Assembly: GCF_003482105.1 (NCBI RefSeq)
Contig: NZ_QULM01000001.1
Location: forward strand, 806,001 to 870,000
Direction: 5' to 3'
DNA from: Coprococcus sp. OM04-5BH
GTDB taxonomy: Bacteria > Bacillota > Clostridia > Lachnospirales > Lachnospiraceae
Length of the DNA: 64,000 nucleotides
The notes below the pieces were generated by a model. That model was not told where the DNA came from. It made no database searches and was given only the letters and a program-made list of their open reading frames with translations. Shown piece after piece: positions 34,902-43,263 of the stretch. Position 1 is the stretch's first letter. Every line of letters starts with the position of its first letter. The translations under genes and the position numbers were made by a program.

Positions 34902-37328
34902 ATGAGAAAACACAGTAGGATATGGGCAGTTCTGGGACTTCTGATCCTGACCATCTGTCTGTGGGGCTGCGGCGACAAGGCAGGTACCACCACAGAAAAA
35001 AAGGAAGGTGCAAATTCTTTATCAAAATCCGATTATGGCAAATATATGGATGCGTATCTGGATTATGCCAATGCTCATGAAAATGACCATGCAGGATATG
35101 ATTGTGGCTATGCCATGACGCTTGACGCAGCCGATTATCCGGTTCTTGTGATGATATATCTGAAAGCGGATCAGAACTCTTCTGATGATGATTACTATGA
35201 TGAATATGACAGTGATTATTCTGATGAACGGTCGGAGGCAGGCTCTCCGTATATGTACTGGGATTTCCTGGGGTACAAGAATGGTGAAGTTGAAAGGATT
35301 GAAGAACTGACAGCCTCAGAGGATGAAAGGGTAATAATTAATTGCGATGGAATAGTTGCCAAACGCAAGGACAGCTCAGAGGGGCAGATTTACCTTTTAA
35401 AGAAGGGCAAATGGCAGGAGCTTTATTCTTATGCCATAGACGGAAGTCAGGGAGTTGCCCTGGCATATATCAACAGTAAGGATGGCAAGCAGACTGTCAA
35501 ATTCCAGGATGAAGATGGTAATCTCACAACTGCAAATGACTATGAGAAGGAAATAAAGAAGCTATTCCGGACCATATATGGTAAAAACGAATATTATACC
35601 GAAGTGATACAGAACATGACGCTGTACGAGCTTCTGGCGGATGATACGGTTGCCGTATCACCTGTTCTTTATGCAGAAAAAAAAGACGCATTTGATGACT
35701 ATAATGAAGCGGCGATAGTATATAGCAAAATGCAATTTCAGACAATTATATCTGATATGAAAGAGCAGTGGATACATACCCAGGATGGACTTTACAGTTA
35801 TCTGGTGGATGACAGATATCGCATGGTAAAGCCTGATAGATTCTATGAATTTGACTGTAAGGGGCTTCTCAGAAGAGACTTGAACTGGATAAAGGATACC
35901 AAATTTGTGGAAGAAGCGGATGGCGGTTTTTTTTGCGAATGGTTATCTGATTGGGCAAGTGATTATCTTGATAATGAGTATATAAACGATGATACATATA
36001 AAATATTCTCGGATATGGAGGATAATGCCTGGATAGGAAATAAACTGGGAATGGGCGATAAAACAGGTGAAGCTGACCAGGATGACACAGATACGGAAAC
36101 AAACGATGACGAGATCGTTCTTACAGTTGATGAGAAGAAAGAAATGCTCAGTTCATTTGTCCAGTGGTTCTATTCAGAGGAAAGACATTCCAAGCTGGCT
36201 GCATGGAATGATCTGACTGGTGCGTCTTCACCGCTGATAGGATACTGGCAGGGAGAACATATTGGCATGGCGGTTATAAATTATACCGATATTAAATATG
36301 GCGGATTATATTTTTATATTCTGAATACACTGGAAGATGGCAGGATGGGTTACACCAAAATATATGAAGGAAATGCAGAAAAGATCAGGCTGAATAATCA
36401 CATGGACTTAAAGCTGGAAGATGATACACATATCACACTGTCATATAAACTAAGGAACGGTGACTGGAACGAAGCAGTGGAATACAGTGAAAGCCTTACA
36501 AAGGGAGAAGTGTCACAGACAATTCTTGACGAGTATGCAGGAAAATGGATTGACGTTTTTGGCGAAAAGGGTTGTATTGATATTTCATTTGACGCTGAAC
36601 ATGGAGATATTAATATAAATGGCGAAAAGACTAATGACTCGCCTGAAAAAGCAGAGAATACATATTTGTATAGTAGCGATGGAGTTCTGGTGTGTCTCGC
36701 ATCGGATGTTACCCAGGCTTATGACTCTGAGTATGGTAGTTTTCCACAATATGCAACTACTACATTGACCTTGAATGATAGTGAGTTATCTTATGAGGTT
36801 GAAGGTTACTATGATGATAGGACAGACAACACAGTCCGTATTGATGAAAATGGATACGGATATGAAAGGGTTCCTGAAGGTGAGGAGCCTTGGGAGACGG
36901 CCTATCGTAATTACATGGAGTACATTGAGGATAGTAAGTGTGCATTGTTCTATCTTAATGACGATGATATACCGGAAATATATTTTTATGACACCGGGTA
37001 TGTAGGTACATATGAAGATGGCAGTGTTCACATATATGAGAATGTAAAAAGCAATGGAGATAGGTCTGTATGTTGTATCCAACCCAACACACTTGTATAT
37101 GCACCACGGAGCAATAAGTTTGTGATTACCCAAGGCAGTGATTTGGAGGGCCATGAACTCAATGGTGAAAAATTGGAAGCTTATAATGGGCGGACTATGA
37201 CTGAAGGCAAAGACCCGAATGATTACCAGCATGGGATAAGCTTTCTTGCGGAGGACAATTTGACAGGAGAAAAGGTGATTTTCTACGACACAGTTGAAGA
37301 GGCTAAAAAGGCTTTGATGGGTAATTAA
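34902..37328 (+). CDS. Large lipoprotein of unknown function
   Basis: AGGAGGG precedes the ATG. The 808-residue protein has a lipoprotein signal (GLLILTICLWGC, Cys23), an acidic DDDYYDEYDSDYSD stretch at about residues 97-111, a second acidic linker near 388-402 and several beta-rich parts, including one near the C-terminus with YFYDTGYVGTYEDGSVHIYE. A similar FLNDDDIPEIYF / AYITNDDIPEIVF segment occurs in the membrane protein at 38750, suggesting a shared outer module. No enzyme motif is recognised. Confidence 0.7.
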   Translation: MRKHSRIWAVLGLLILTICLWGCGDKAGTTTEKKEGANSLSKSDYGKYMDAYLDYANAHENDHAGYDCGYAMTLDAADYPVLVMIYLKADQNSSDDDYYDEYDSDYSDERSEAGSPYMYWDFLGYKNGEVERIEELTASEDERVIINCDGIVAKRKDSSEGQIYLLKKGKWQELYSYAIDGSQGVALAYINSKDGKQTVKFQDEDGNLTTANDYEKEIKKLFRTIYGKNEYYTEVIQNMTLYELLADDTVAVSPVLYAEKKDAFDDYNEAAIVYSKMQFQTIISDMKEQWIHTQDGLYSYLVDDRYRMVKPDRFYEFDCKGLLRRDLNWIKDTKFVEEADGGFFCEWLSDWASDYLDNEYINDDTYKIFSDMEDNAWIGNKLGMGDKTGEADQDDTDTETNDDEIVLTVDEKKEMLSSFVQWFYSEERHSKLAAWNDLTGASSPLIGYWQGEHIGMAVINYTDIKYGGLYFYILNTLEDGRMGYTKIYEGNAEKIRLNNHMDLKLEDDTHITLSYKLRNGDWNEAVEYSESLTKGEVSQTILDEYAGKWIDVFGEKGCIDISFDAEHGDININGEKTNDSPEKAENTYLYSSDGVLVCLASDVTQAYDSEYGSFPQYATTTLTLNDSELSYEVEGYYDDRTDNTVRIDENGYGYERVPEGEEPWETAYRNYMEYIEDSKCALFYLNDDDIPEIYFYDTGYVGTYEDGSVHIYENVKSNGDRSVCCIQPNTLVYAPRSNKFVITQGSDLEGHELNGEKLEAYNGRTMTEGKDPNDYQHGISFLAEDNLTGEKVIFYDTVEEAKKALMGN

Positions 37329-37336
37329 TTATTGTG

Positions 37337-37359
37337 TCAAGTTTTATATTAAAACTTGA
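37337..37359 (+). repeat. TCAAGTTTT hairpin, copy 1
   Basis: TCAAGTTTT / AAAACTTGA, a perfect 9-bp stem with a 5-base loop, without a T run. The same stem with another loop occurs at 43204-43226. Both lie 60-90 bases upstream of a gene with the shared leader motif. Confidence 0.6.
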
Positions 37360-37389
37360 CATGCAGCGTCAGCCCTTTGCCTAACGCAA

Positions 37390-37429
37390 ATTTTAAATGG
37401 GCTGATGTTCAAATTTAGGAGGAAAGACG
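37390..37429 (+). promoter_or_regulatory. Shared leader motif, copy 2
   Basis: TTTTAAATGGGCTGATGTTC ends at 37410, 19 bases before the ATG at 37430, followed by TAGGAGG. Confidence 0.5.
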
Positions 37430-38266
37430 ATGGGAGAACAGCAGTATCAACAGAATATGAATTACCAGCAGAATGGTAACTATCAGCAGGCAGGTTATGG
37501 GCAGGCTGCGTATCAACAACAAAATAATGGTGGGCAGCAGTACAGTCAGGGCGGTGTATGTCCTGCATGTGGAACGCAACTGATAAATGGGGTCTGTCCA
37601 AGATGTACAAATGCACAGATGATGGCGGCACAAAATAGAAATGACGCAAGATTTACCCGGTTGTTCATGAGCCCTAATGAAAAGCTTGTGGCAACATTGG
37701 GAAATAATTACATTCAGAACTATTTGCACAACGGCTCAGTGAGGAATGGCTTTGCTGTGGTTAGTGACAAACGTGCATACTTTTATGGTACGTCATATAC
37801 TATTTCCTACAACGGCAGAGGAAATCCCAATGCAAATAAGATGTCACGTAGTCAGGTAGTGGATCTGAAGGATGTTACAGGAAGTGGATTTATAAGAATG
37901 GTCAATATAGGTTATGCCATTCTCGCCTGGGCTCTAGTGATTATTTCAATATTTTTGATTATGCTGTTGTATGATATAGAAGAGGGGTTAGCTGTTATTG
38001 GGGGACTCGCTGCGTTGTCTGCTCTATTGTTCTTAATATACCAATATTATGATAATAAACTTTCTCTGATATCTATCCAATATGCAGGTGGCGAAATAGC
38101 ATTTGACATACGATGGTTTTCAGGACAGGAGATCAATAATTTTCATCAGCAGCTTCGCCTTGCAAAGGATAAGGCTGTAGAGAATTATGAATATGATATG
38201 GCGAAAAAAATATCCGCAGCCATAAATGGCGGAAAGCATAACAATCTGAAAAGGACGGTGCAGTAA
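37430..38266 (+). CDS. Gln-rich zinc-ribbon membrane protein with PH-like domain
   Basis: The 278-residue protein starts with a Gln/Asn/Tyr-rich low-complexity stretch (residues 3-42), then a zinc-ribbon (CPACG, 10 residues, CPRC, about 45-62), a PH-like beta domain (about 75-150, SPNEKLVATLGNNY, FAVVSDKRAYFYG), two membrane helices (about 160-205) and a second short beta region with an amphipathic C-terminal helix. The layout matches bacterial zinc-ribbon/PH-like membrane proteins of unknown role. It starts a three-gene block with 38269 and 38750. Confidence 0.75.
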   Translation: MGEQQYQQNMNYQQNGNYQQAGYGQAAYQQQNNGGQQYSQGGVCPACGTQLINGVCPRCTNAQMMAAQNRNDARFTRLFMSPNEKLVATLGNNYIQNYLHNGSVRNGFAVVSDKRAYFYGTSYTISYNGRGNPNANKMSRSQVVDLKDVTGSGFIRMVNIGYAILAWALVIISIFLIMLLYDIEEGLAVIGGLAALSALLFLIYQYYDNKLSLISIQYAGGEIAFDIRWFSGQEINNFHQQLRLAKDKAVENYEYDMAKKISAAINGGKHNNLKRTVQ

Positions 38267-38268
38267 TA

Positions 38269-38721
38269 TTGGGAGGTATATATATCGGATCATTATCGCC
38301 AAGATCAGGAAATATTACATTTGCAAACGGATATCTGATGATACAGGGAAATCACTACAATCTCCGTGACTGGTATATCCGTCGTGAGGCAGGGGATGTG
38401 TCCATACGTTCCCAGGACATACTTAGCATTGATTTCATCAAAATGCGTTCGAAAATGCTGTTGATGATTTTTATTGCATATGCATTTGTTATGATCAGCT
38501 TCGGGAAGAAGATCTACAAACAGTCGGAGGCAGCATTTGCAGTGTTGGTGGTAGGCTGTCTCGGGATTTTCCTGTGGTACATATTAAAACAATACAAATT
38601 TATTAGAGTTTCGTCTGCCGGATGTACGGTGGCATTAGAAACGAAATATTATCCAATAAACCAGTTGGAATACATGATATCCTGCTGGAATTACATGAGA
38701 TACGGAAACAATCAGTACTAA
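38269..38721 (+). CDS. Small membrane protein related to its upstream neighbour
   Basis: The start is uncertain: the only nearby in-frame start is the TTG at 38269, 2 bases after the previous stop, with AGGACGG about 10 bases upstream. The 150-residue protein has a beta-rich N-terminus (ITFANGYLMIQGNHYNLRDWYI), two membrane helices (about 62-78, 86-106) and a short C-terminal strand-helix part (VALETKYYPINQLEYMISCW). This is the same strand-helix-helix-strand plan as the C-terminal half of the upstream protein. Function unknown. Confidence 0.6.
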   Translation: MGGIYIGSLSPRSGNITFANGYLMIQGNHYNLRDWYIRREAGDVSIRSQDILSIDFIKMRSKMLLMIFIAYAFVMISFGKKIYKQSEAAFAVLVVGCLGIFLWYILKQYKFIRVSSAGCTVALETKYYPINQLEYMISCWNYMRYGNNQY

Positions 38722-38749
38722 TGATGACTGAGTAAAGTGGAGAGAAGAA

Positions 38750-40942
38750 ATGGTAAATAACATTAGAGCGGGCCTGATAAGTGCAAAGGAAGGAAAGCAG
38801 GAGGGCGTGGATTTCCTTTACTACAATACATATCAGGATCAGTACAGGAGAATATATCCCATGGTGGCGAACCTTGCTCTGTCTGATGAGGAGAAGACAA
38901 GGTTCACACAGGATATTCTTGCGGAGAGCTACAATTTTGTATTTGCAAATATCAATGCGGTGCAATCCGAGGAGCAGTTTATGGACTGGCTGCCAAAGGT
39001 GATAGATGATATTGCAAAGAGAAAAATATATGAATTTTTAGGCTCCGGAGCAGGACAGACGTATGGAGTTTTGGGAGCTGAAACATATGAAGACGGCGAA
39101 GAGAAAGGCCCCGGTGCCGGCATGGCTACAGGGGCAGCAGTTGGAGCAGCAACAGGTATAGGGGCTGCAATGTTTAATGGGGCTTATGGGGCTGCAAATG
39201 TTGAGTCAGCAGGCTCCATGGTTGGAGCTTCTTCAATAGGAGGCAAGGCGGCAGCAGTTGGAAGATCAGCTTCTGCAGGCAGGGCAGTGTCTGTTGGAAA
39301 TAAAGCTTTGGCAGGTAAGGCAGCGTCAGCCGTGGAAGCAGGAAAAGGCGTTGTAACTGCGTCAGTTAAGGCTTCCGGAACTATAGCTAAGGAAACGGTA
39401 GGTGCCGTAGCCAAGGAGACTGTGGGAGCAGTTGCCAGAGAAACCGCCGGAGCAGTGGCAAAAGGTGCAGTGGCAGGGGTAGCCAAGACAGGAGTATTTG
39501 CCTCTGTTGGGGCGAAGATCGCATGTGCTGTGGCGTGTGTAGCTGTACTTGGAGGAACTGCCACAGGCGTTATATTGCACTTGCATGATAAGGATAAAGA
39601 GGTGATCGCAGAACCAACAACCGAGGCTACAAGTGAGGTGGCAGTGTCAGAAGAGACCACAACTGAGGGGACTACTGAGATCACTACAGAAGCTACAACG
39701 GAAGTGACCACAGAGGCACCCCCACCGGAACCTTATGAGATAGCAGTGTCTGAAATCCCGGAAAAGGATAGTCTGTATGTGTTCCTGAATAAATTTGAAA
39801 ATTATGGAACAGCTACAGATAAGGATTATTCCTGTGAAAATCCACCGGATAATATGTTATATGAGTTGCTTAATGGTGGAGACAGTGATGCATTTACTCA
39901 ATATGATATCGTGGATTTTACATTATCACCTAAGTATAACTATAGGTCAGAGGGCACAACAAGTAAAGATTTGGAATGTGGGAGGTATTCGTCTGAGGGC
40001 ATTGAATGGATTGAAAAGAATATTTTAAATATGTCAGATAGTTCCATAGACAAGCTTAAGAAAGCATTACCAAGCGAACCGGAAACAGAAGATGGAAAAC
40101 TGGTTTGTGGAAGTATTTATTATGACGAAAATGAATATTGTATGTTATATGATCCTATAAATGGAGGGATGAACCCTAATAATTATGCCAACAAAATATT
40201 AGAGGCTAAATATGATGGAACCTACTATTATCTTACAGTTGATGGATATCGTCCTGAGGACTATAACAAAATCGAGAAGACAGATGACGAAGGCACTCCG
40301 GTAATAAGCAGAACCCAGTGGAAACTGGAATTAAAGGAAATGGATGGAAAAAAATTCTGGTCAATATATGAGTGCAAGAGCCTTCATGCGGACTGGGCTG
40401 TGGCATATGCGGAGGCATTAATGACGGCTGAGGAAGATTATGGAATTAGCTTTGACTTAAAGTCCGAAGGACAAAATAAATTTCAAGTCGCTTATATTAC
40501 CAATGATGATATTCCAGAGATAGTATTCCAAAATTTAGATTGGCGTGGAATGGGTGACTCATTAATTTTGACAAATTATAATGGAAAAGTAGTAGGGGAA
40601 TTGTTATATGGTAGAGTAAATTCATACATAGAAAAAGGCGGAAAATTTATTGACTATGAAGGAGATCCGTCAGATTTAGGAGTGGCACAAGTGCTTTACT
40701 ACATTAATGATGAAAAGATTTATGAAAAAGGATTTAAGGGTGAAGGATATGGTTTTGGCCCTGATTATGTTGCCTATGAATGGGAAGACAATGAGATATC
40801 AGAAGCTGAGTATAATGAAAAAATGTCACAGGCATATAATGCAGACATGGCAACTGATATAGATGACAATTTATTGGACGGAATAGTAACTGAAAATCAG
40901 ATGTACAACTGGCTAATGCTTCAGCCACCTGAATTACAGTAA
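38750..40942 (+). CDS. Membrane protein with sigma-region-2-like head and outer domain
   Basis: The 730-residue protein has an N-terminal helical domain (residues about 5-98) that resembles sigma-70 region 2 of ECF factors (ISAKEGKQEGVDFLYYNTYQ, then YPMVANLAL and DWLPKVIDDIAKRKIYEF), but no region-4 helix-turn-helix. An Ala/Gly-rich repeat stretch follows (about 120-255, AVAKETVGAVA type), then one membrane helix (about 257-278), a Thr/Glu-rich linker (about 287-325) and an outer domain of about 400 residues. So the head should be cytoplasmic and the tail outside. The sigma similarity is by eye. The outer part shares an NDDIPEIVF segment with the lipoprotein at 34902. Confidence 0.65.
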   Translation: MVNNIRAGLISAKEGKQEGVDFLYYNTYQDQYRRIYPMVANLALSDEEKTRFTQDILAESYNFVFANINAVQSEEQFMDWLPKVIDDIAKRKIYEFLGSGAGQTYGVLGAETYEDGEEKGPGAGMATGAAVGAATGIGAAMFNGAYGAANVESAGSMVGASSIGGKAAAVGRSASAGRAVSVGNKALAGKAASAVEAGKGVVTASVKASGTIAKETVGAVAKETVGAVARETAGAVAKGAVAGVAKTGVFASVGAKIACAVACVAVLGGTATGVILHLHDKDKEVIAEPTTEATSEVAVSEETTTEGTTEITTEATTEVTTEAPPPEPYEIAVSEIPEKDSLYVFLNKFENYGTATDKDYSCENPPDNMLYELLNGGDSDAFTQYDIVDFTLSPKYNYRSEGTTSKDLECGRYSSEGIEWIEKNILNMSDSSIDKLKKALPSEPETEDGKLVCGSIYYDENEYCMLYDPINGGMNPNNYANKILEAKYDGTYYYLTVDGYRPEDYNKIEKTDDEGTPVISRTQWKLELKEMDGKKFWSIYECKSLHADWAVAYAEALMTAEEDYGISFDLKSEGQNKFQVAYITNDDIPEIVFQNLDWRGMGDSLILTNYNGKVVGELLYGRVNSYIEKGGKFIDYEGDPSDLGVAQVLYYINDEKIYEKGFKGEGYGFGPDYVAYEWEDNEISEAEYNEKMSQAYNADMATDIDDNLLDGIVTENQMYNWLMLQPPELQ

Positions 40943-41062
40943 TATGGGCTTTGACACAATATAAAGTCTGCCAAGCCTGATATTTGCAGAAGCAGATGAG
41001 TTTTATTAGTTACAGATAATATTGAATGAAAACACATTTTGATGGAAAGGATGGGATACGTA

Positions 41063-42814
41063 ATGAGAAAGAAGTTAATTGCAATGGCCATGGCGGTGAC
41101 GTTGGAGTTCACCGGGCTGGTACCGGCTATAACTGTAAACGCGTCAGGAAATATAGAAGATACAGGCATTGTGAGTGAAAGCACAGTATTTGCAGCTACA
41201 GATACAGACGCAGGAAAGGATGACGAGACCGGACAGGTAGAGATCAATTCAGATAATTTCCCTGATGACAACTTCAGGCAATATCTTTCTAATACCTATG
41301 ATAAGGACGGAGATGGCTGGATAGATGTGGCAAAGGTTACTTATATTTATGTTTTGGGGGATAAAGTTAAATCCTTGAAGGGCATAGAGTTATTAACAAG
41401 TTTGGAGAAGCTTAGCTGTGTAGGAATTGTCAAAGAGTTGGATAAGGATGAGCCAACACTTGAGGGGATCAAGGAGGTAGATCTCAGCAAAAATGTAATG
41501 CTGACAGAACTTGAAATCTGTCAGAATGGACTGACAGAGCTTGATCTGAGCAATAACGTGAATTTAAAGAAACTTAATTGCAGTTGGAATAAGCTTACAT
41601 CCATTGATCTCAGCAGAAATACAAAGCTTGAAGAGCTTGATTGTTTTAATAATAAGCTTGAGGTTCTTGATGTAAGCAATAATACAGAATTAACACGGTT
41701 ACAGTGTACGTTCAATAATATTGTCACATTGGACGTGAGCAACTGTCCGAAGCTTACCGGTATTGCGTGCTATAAAAATAATATCCATAAATTGATCCTG
41801 AACGATAATGTTAAATATGAATATTTAGCTTGCCAGGGTAACTGTCTTTCGGAGAGTGATATTACATATCCGGACAAGAAACTTATTGATGGTCTGGATG
41901 AACAGAAACACGAATACACGAAGCTGTTCAAGAATGCTGTTCCTGCCACATGTACGGAGCCCGGTGTTACCGGTGATGTATATTGCGAAGTCTGTGGTAT
42001 AAAGGTTGAGGACAGTAAGCCGGTTCCTGCCAAGGGACACACAGTGGTGGTTGACGAAGCCGTGGCTGCAACCTGTACTGCACCGGGATTTACAGAAGGA
42101 AGCCATTGTAAGGACTGCGGAGAGATATTTGCAAGGCAGGAGGAGATACCGGCACTGGGACACAAATGGAATCAGGGTGTTGTCATTAAGGCACCTACTG
42201 CTCTTGAGGCAGGAAGTATTGTATACACCTGTGAAAATTGTAACGAACAGAGAACCGAGACTATTGCACCAAAGGGTGAGACTCTTGTGAAGAGAGATGG
42301 CAAATGGTGTTATATAAAGGATGGTGTTCATGATACATCGGCAACCACAGTGGTGAAGTACGGCAGTTCCTGGTATTACGTGAAAAATGGCGTGGCTGAT
42401 TTCAATGCGAATACGCTGGCGAAAAGAGGAAATAAATGGTACTACGTTGAGCATGGTAAGGTTAATTTCAAGAAGACCGGTCTCTTCAACTGGGGAAATA
42501 GCTGGTACTATATAAATGCCGGTGTGGTGGACTTCAATGTAGTTACGCTGGTGAAATACAACGGTAAGTATTATTATGTCCATGGCGGAAGAGTTGATTT
42601 CAGAGCTGTTACCTTGGTTAAGTACAATAGGACCTGGTATTATATAAAGGACGGAGTTATCAATAATTCTGAGACTTTATGCAAATATAACGGCAAGTGG
42701 TACTATGTCAATAAGGGCAAGTCTGATTTCACTTACACCGGAAATGTAAAGTACAGAGGTTCATTGTACTATGTAGAAAAGGGCGTTATGCAGAAGAAGC
42801 TCGGAAGGGCGTAG
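41063..42814 (+). CDS. LRR surface protein with wall-binding-like repeats (paralog 2)
   Basis: I choose ATG 41063, which gives a clean signal peptide (RKKLIAMAMAVTLEFTGLVPAITVNA); ATGs at 41042 and 41051 are also in frame. The 583-residue protein has one NFPDDNFRQYL cap with EF-hand-like DKDGDGWI, about seven LRRs, two Cys-rich repeats of the VVDEAVAATCTAPGFTEG / HCKDCGEIFARQEEIPALGH type (about residues 290-370), and eight or so 20-residue WYYVKNGV-type repeats up to the end. No sorting signal. Closest in layout to paralog 3. Confidence 0.85.
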   Translation: MRKKLIAMAMAVTLEFTGLVPAITVNASGNIEDTGIVSESTVFAATDTDAGKDDETGQVEINSDNFPDDNFRQYLSNTYDKDGDGWIDVAKVTYIYVLGDKVKSLKGIELLTSLEKLSCVGIVKELDKDEPTLEGIKEVDLSKNVMLTELEICQNGLTELDLSNNVNLKKLNCSWNKLTSIDLSRNTKLEELDCFNNKLEVLDVSNNTELTRLQCTFNNIVTLDVSNCPKLTGIACYKNNIHKLILNDNVKYEYLACQGNCLSESDITYPDKKLIDGLDEQKHEYTKLFKNAVPATCTEPGVTGDVYCEVCGIKVEDSKPVPAKGHTVVVDEAVAATCTAPGFTEGSHCKDCGEIFARQEEIPALGHKWNQGVVIKAPTALEAGSIVYTCENCNEQRTETIAPKGETLVKRDGKWCYIKDGVHDTSATTVVKYGSSWYYVKNGVADFNANTLAKRGNKWYYVEHGKVNFKKTGLFNWGNSWYYINAGVVDFNVVTLVKYNGKYYYVHGGRVDFRAVTLVKYNRTWYYIKDGVINNSETLCKYNGKWYYVNKGKSDFTYTGNVKYRGSLYYVEKGVMQKKLGRA

Positions 42815-42945
42815 AAATAAACAAAATATAAATTCTACCATAGTGTCTTGAGTCACAATATCATACATGATACTCCAAAAAGCAAATAACAAGTGTTAGG
42901 AAATTGAATGGAATATCATAAGGGTATGATGGGTAAAGAAATGAA

Positions 42946-42985
42946 ACCCGGCATTTTAGAAGCCTAAAATGCCGGGTCCTTTTAA
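42946..42985 (+). terminator. Strong intrinsic terminator
   Basis: ACCCGGCATTTTAG (42946-42959) pairs perfectly with CTAAAATGCCGGGT (42964-42977), 4-base loop, followed by CCTTTT. It ends transcription of the LRR gene at 41063. Confidence 0.85.
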
Positions 42986-42989
42986 ACGA

Positions 42990-43027
42990 AAAAAACTGTC
43001 AAAAGGTTTACCTTTTGACAGTTTTTT
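42990..43027 (+). terminator. Palindrome copy 3, likely bidirectional terminator
   Basis: Perfect 18-bp arms (42990-43007, 43010-43027) around ACTGTCAAAAGGT, A-rich on the left and T6 on the right; the same as copy 1, including the preceding AAACGAAA. Confidence 0.7.
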
Positions 43028-43163
43028 CATGCCTAAATTATATGCCATATTCTGGCAGATTTCAACCACATAAACCCACAAACAGGAAAAATTAATAGAC
43101 ACAATGCAAAAATGTGTATAAAAGCCATATTCATTTTATAAAAAATCAGTTCTCAAAACACCA

Positions 43164-43191
43164 CTGTCAAAAGGTAAACCTTTTGACAGTA
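43164..43191 (+). repeat. Palindrome copy 4
   Basis: Perfect 13-bp arms ACTGTCAAAAGGT / ACCTTTTGACAGT with a 2-bp centre and no T run, 72 bases upstream of the LRR gene start. It is the counterpart of copy 2. Confidence 0.65.
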
Positions 43192-43203
43192 AAAATTACT
43201 GTG

Positions 43204-43226
43204 TCAAGTTTTGTGTGAAAACTTGA
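43204..43226 (+). repeat. TCAAGTTTT hairpin, copy 2
   Basis: TCAAGTTTT / AAAACTTGA, a perfect 9-bp stem with GTGTG loop, as at 37337 but with a different loop. Confidence 0.6.
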
Positions 43227-43263
43227 TTTAATGGACTTAAGTTCAAAAATGGGAGGATGAGAG
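43226..43263 (+). promoter_or_regulatory. Shared leader motif, copy 3 (diverged)
   Basis: TTTAATGGACTTAAGTTC ends at 43244, exactly 19 bases before the ATG at 43264, followed by GGGAGG. It is the most diverged copy. Confidence 0.4.

Larger units (their letters stand above)
42815..43263. other. Intergenic region with terminator, paired palindromes and leader motif
   Basis: No gene is supported. In order it holds a strong terminator (42946-42985), palindrome copies 3 and 4, the TCAAGTTTT hairpin copy 2 and the shared leader motif copy 3 before the next LRR gene. Confidence 0.6.

Noticed and set aside
39184..39711. 175-codon minus-strand Thr/Ala/Ser-rich frame
   Set aside because: It is the complement of the Ala/Gly-rich and Thr-rich stretches of the 38750 gene.
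41825..42583. 252-codon minus-strand frame opposite an LRR gene
   Set aside because: Antisense shadow of Cys-rich and WYY repeats; no ribosome site and no known domain.
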